A stretch of 64,000 bases of DNA, taken from contig NC_092405.1 in the NCBI RefSeq assembly GCF_009017415.1, positions 1,984,001 to 2,048,000 of the forward strand, in the 5' to 3' direction. The notes beneath the pieces are model-generated. The model saw only the letters and a list, made by a program, of their open reading frames with translations. It had not been told where the DNA came from and ran no database searches. How positions within the stretch are numbered: the stretch's first letter is position 1; each line of letters starts with the position of its first letter. Below, in pieces: positions 61,164 to 64,000 of the stretch. A program made the position numbers and the translations under genes. This DNA comes from Aspergillus flavus (taxonomy: Eukaryota > Ascomycota > Eurotiomycetes > Eurotiales > Aspergillaceae).

Positions 61164-62276
61164 ATGCCACCCAACCCTGAATTCAAACATGCCCTACAAC
61201 AAATAACCCAACAATTCCGCGCCCCTATCAGCTACAGCATCGCCTACGGCTCCGGCGTCTTCCCCCAAACCACTAACAAGACCAGCTCCAATCCCCAACT
61301 CCACCCAAGCCCACCCCCAGCAATATCACAGGCCCAAAAAGCCCACCCCAAAATGATCGACTTCATCTTCGGGATCTCACACGCCCATACCTGGCACACC
61401 ATTAACCTCCAACAACACCCTCACCACTACCCACCCCTCCTCCGCTCACTAGGCCCGCGCGCCATATCCAAATGCCAGGAGAACTTCGGCGCAGGAGTCT
61501 ACTTCCACCCCTTCATCACCGTCAATGGAATATTAATCAAGTACGGTGTCGTGAACCTGGAGACGCTACGCCGGGATCTCGTAGACTGGAACACGCTTTA
61601 TCTTGCGGGCCGGATGCAGAAACCCGTTATGGTTTTGCAAGATAATGCGGCTATTCGGGATGCAGGACGTGCGAATCTGGTTTCTGCGTTGAGGGCGGCA
61701 CTCTTGTTGCTTCCTGGGAGGTTTACTGAGTGGGAGCTTTATGCGACGTTAGCGGGGTTGTCGTATATGGGGGATCCGAGGATGGTGGTTGGGGGCGATG
61801 ATCCTGGGAAGGTTGAGAGCATTGTTGGGGGTCAGATTGGAGCGTTTCGGGAGTTGTATGGGGGCTTGATTGGGGGGCTAGAGAATGTGAGCTTGAATCT
61901 TGGTTGTGTTGGTGGGATAGAGCAGGATATGGATCCTGTTGTGCGCGGCGATATGGTGAGGTTGTTGCCTGAGTCTTTGCGGACTAGGCTTTATTGGAGA
62001 TATGAAGCGAAATTGAGCGTTTCTCCGGGGCGGTTTGATCGGATTTGGGGGGAGATGGGTAAATGTGTTCGCCATTCTGAGGATGGTTTGTTTGAGCGGA
62101 GGATTGCTGGAGATGGTGGTCTGGGGAGTGAGATTAGGAAAACGATCGAAGAGACAGTTCGATGGCCAAGTTTCACTCAAAGTGTAAAAAGTGCTGTCAC
62201 CGCTGGGGTCTCGCGGAGTTGGAGGTATGCGATGGAGAAGAGACGGAAGGCTGCGCTGGGGAGGAGCAGAGATTAA
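61164..62276 (+). CDS. Tam41-like mitochondrial CDP-diacylglycerol synthase (phosphatidate cytidylyltransferase)
   Basis: A 370-residue frame matching the Tam41/Mmp37 family, which makes CDP-diacylglycerol for cardiolipin on the matrix side of the inner membrane. Family blocks are FRAPISYSIAYGSGVF (nucleotidyltransferase GSG near residue 30), KMIDFIFGISHAHTWHTINL (Asp66), FGAGVYFHPFITVNGILIKY, and GVVNLETLRRDLVDWNTLYLAGRMQ taken with KPV. The C-terminal block is SVKSAVTAGVSRSWRYAMEK. The usual N-terminal presequence and linker of fungal Tam41 are absent: translation would begin only about 20 residues before the catalytic core. Either an upstream exon is missed or this is a shortened paralogue. 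The frame is intact. Base composition flips from C-rich to G-rich on the coding strand near 61540, changing third-position preference. Confidence 0.85.
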   Translation: MPPNPEFKHALQQITQQFRAPISYSIAYGSGVFPQTTNKTSSNPQLHPSPPPAISQAQKAHPKMIDFIFGISHAHTWHTINLQQHPHHYPPLLRSLGPRAISKCQENFGAGVYFHPFITVNGILIKYGVVNLETLRRDLVDWNTLYLAGRMQKPVMVLQDNAAIRDAGRANLVSALRAALLLLPGRFTEWELYATLAGLSYMGDPRMVVGGDDPGKVESIVGGQIGAFRELYGGLIGGLENVSLNLGCVGGIEQDMDPVVRGDMVRLLPESLRTRLYWRYEAKLSVSPGRFDRIWGEMGKCVRHSEDGLFERRIAGDGGLGSEIRKTIEETVRWPSFTQSVKSAVTAGVSRSWRYAMEKRRKAALGRSRD

Positions 62277-64000
62277 AGATTAAGTTATAGATGGTGTAAG
62301 TTATTTGTATGTATAAGTCGATATCTAGCATATCTCGACTCCGTGTAAGTCAATCTTGCTTGGATAAGCGCCAAATGAGGCTAGTAATGTTTTTAAGAAC
62401 TCAATTTGGTTTTGGTGAATGGAGCCTCTATCTTGACCAGAAGATATCCCAGACTGAGCTGTAAGCCCAACCATGTAACCGGAAGTAGAACTAGATGGTA
62501 GATCACTAAGGCCCTAAATCAGTAATCATATACATGGTAAAGCCAAGAAAAATATAAGATTGTACTTATTCCCATGACATTGTGCCGTTATCTTCACTGT
62601 GTGTTGTCGTCAGCAACACTGTTATATTGCATGGACTAGACTACAGTCCACAACAGATAGTAAGCCAATTAACACTATTCACCAATCAATGAGTATTAAT
62701 AAGGGCTGTTCTCTCTTTTTACCCTTTACAGGCATGATTGTTTTCTGTTCTAGAAGCCACTATGGCATAAGGAACATTTCCCAACCTTATATAGTAGCGC
62801 TCTAAGGATACCTAGTACAGACCCTCCCCTTTCCTCATAGAATACATGCAACTGTTTAGTGAATCCATATTGCCACTAGTGAGGGAGCCTATTTCAACTT
62901 ACACAGCCTAAGTATATATCAAATATACCAAAAGAGCATCTTTCAGATAACCCGAGTCATTATAAATTCCTAAGAGCTCAGCATTTATACTTAATATAAG
63001 AGCATTCCAGGCCCTCCAGCTAAGAGACAATAGTAGTCTCAAAGTCAGTTCACATGTCAGGGAGCATTACAGCTACATTATATAAAAATTGTCTACAAGA
63101 CATGCTACGCAAACTAGTCCCATATACATGATTCAGTAGCGACGATTGCAACGTTCCCGGGCCAGCCCTACCTCTCGGCTACCACGGAAACTAGACTAGC
63201 AAGCCCGGACACTAAAAAGAAAGCCGCCTAGGGCCCGGAAATGAGGTTATAACAGAGATACAAGGGGCAAAAAGGAAACCTAGCATGTCCATCCAAGGTC
63301 CTCCGGGTTATGAGCCCGGCTGTTATATGTTAGTTTATACACTCTATATCTGATAGATCACGTGGTTTCGTACCGCTCATCTTCTGAGCTAACATGCTCT
63401 GATTAGTGGGAATTGGCTCTTAATATCATATCTAAAGGAGGTTGTTGTAGATCTGTATAGGGCTTGAAGTGAGCACGGGATCCCGGGACGATGAATTTAT
63501 GTCCGTTAATTGATTTTGCCTCTTCTGTCCGCCGGAGTACGGTTCACTTTTGGCATTGAACTGATTCTAAAATGACCACCGGACAAAGGGCTGCTCGTTA
63601 CACGTAGACTTGAAAAAGACCGTGCTACTTGCATAACTCAGTCACCAAAAAGACATCGATGCACAAGGATCAAATTGATTTCTCGACAGAGAATGCCATT
63701 ATAAGGGCACGTTCTGTGCTGAGCAGTTCCGGTTCTGTATTTCAAGGCTACGATAGAGGTGCAGGTTGGCGAATAGCAATGTGTAGACTTCATGTGGTAT
63801 TTGATATATTTATCATATGTAACACATAGAACAATTGACAGACCAAGCCAAGTGGGCTATGGTCACATACTTGAAGCAACGGCAAACAAACCTATCGTAA
63901 AGGCCACTAAGGGGAAGTCCGAGACACAAAACGCCCAATGCTATGCAAAATTATCGATGCCAAAACGCCGCTTCAACCACAATGCGACCAAAACTCATTA
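62277..64000. other. AT-rich right end, no supported gene
   Basis: Only short frames occur. The sequence has a TE- or repeat-relic texture, with a third tRNA-Met-like copy on the minus strand (63267-63378) next to a GC-richer island at 63140-63240. Nothing else was recognised. Confidence 0.5.
63267..63378 (-). repeat. tRNA-Met-like dispersed repeat, copy 3 (no insert)
   Basis: Minus strand: GAGCGGTACGAAACCACGTG, then after a spacer ACAGCCGGGCTCATAACCC continuing GGAGGACCTTGGATGG, then ACATGCTAGGTTTCCTTTTT. It shares the upstream E-box-containing motif and the downstream end with copy 1. It lacks the internal 50-bp segment, and part of the T-arm (CGAAACCA) is deleted. Confidence 0.6.

Overview
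This window looks like nuclear chromosomal DNA of a filamentous ascomycete, most likely an Aspergillus (Eurotiales). The evidence is short GT-AG introns of about 50-80 bp, tRNA genes with a small intron after position 37, CT-rich leaders, and recognisable genes for NsdD, an Mbp1-type APSES factor and glutamate-cysteine ligase. From memory, not checked here, the A. nidulans orthologues of these three genes are close neighbours, so the middle of the window appears syntenic.

Layout. 1-5.2 kb holds no convincing gene. 5.2-15 kb holds a Prm10/ThrE-type membrane protein (+), a DHA1 major-facilitator transporter (-), two tRNA-Glu genes in divergent orientation, and a 15-exon UNC93-like membrane protein (-). 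16-18 kb has a disordered Gln/Pro/Ser-rich protein of unknown function (-) with a probable 5'UTR intron. 20.6-27.4 kb is the conserved core: Mbp1-like APSES/ankyrin factor (-), NDUFB7 subunit of complex I (+, divergent from the APSES gene) and glutamate-cysteine ligase (+). 27.6-31.4 kb has a SnoaL/NTF2-like protein (-) and a secreted type-B carboxylesterase (+). From 31.4 to 56 kb the only gene I can support is nsdD (45.6-47.5 kb), with about 14.2 kb of gene-free DNA upstream and 8.5 kb downstream. 54.9-58 kb carries two copies of a tRNA-Met-like repeat, a mutated GIY-YIG-like pseudogene and a 2,2-dialkylglycine decarboxylase (-). A Zn2Cys6 regulator (+) is divergent from the decarboxylase. 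The end holds a Tam41-like CDP-diacylglycerol synthase without a visible targeting peptide, then about 1.7 kb of AT-rich DNA with a third tRNA-Met-like copy.

Functional links. The decarboxylase and the Zn2Cys6 factor share a 343-bp intergenic region and may form a small enzyme-regulator module. The APSES gene and NDUFB7 share a 441-bp promoter with five CGCG cores, which could include MBF sites and autoregulation. NsdD is a developmental GATA factor, and its very large intergenic space suggests a long regulatory region or non-coding transcripts. Most other genes are housekeeping or transport genes without operon-like coupling, as expected in a fungus.

Exon junctions were worked out by hand from splice consensus, reading frame and protein-family similarity. 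No search or transcript data were available.
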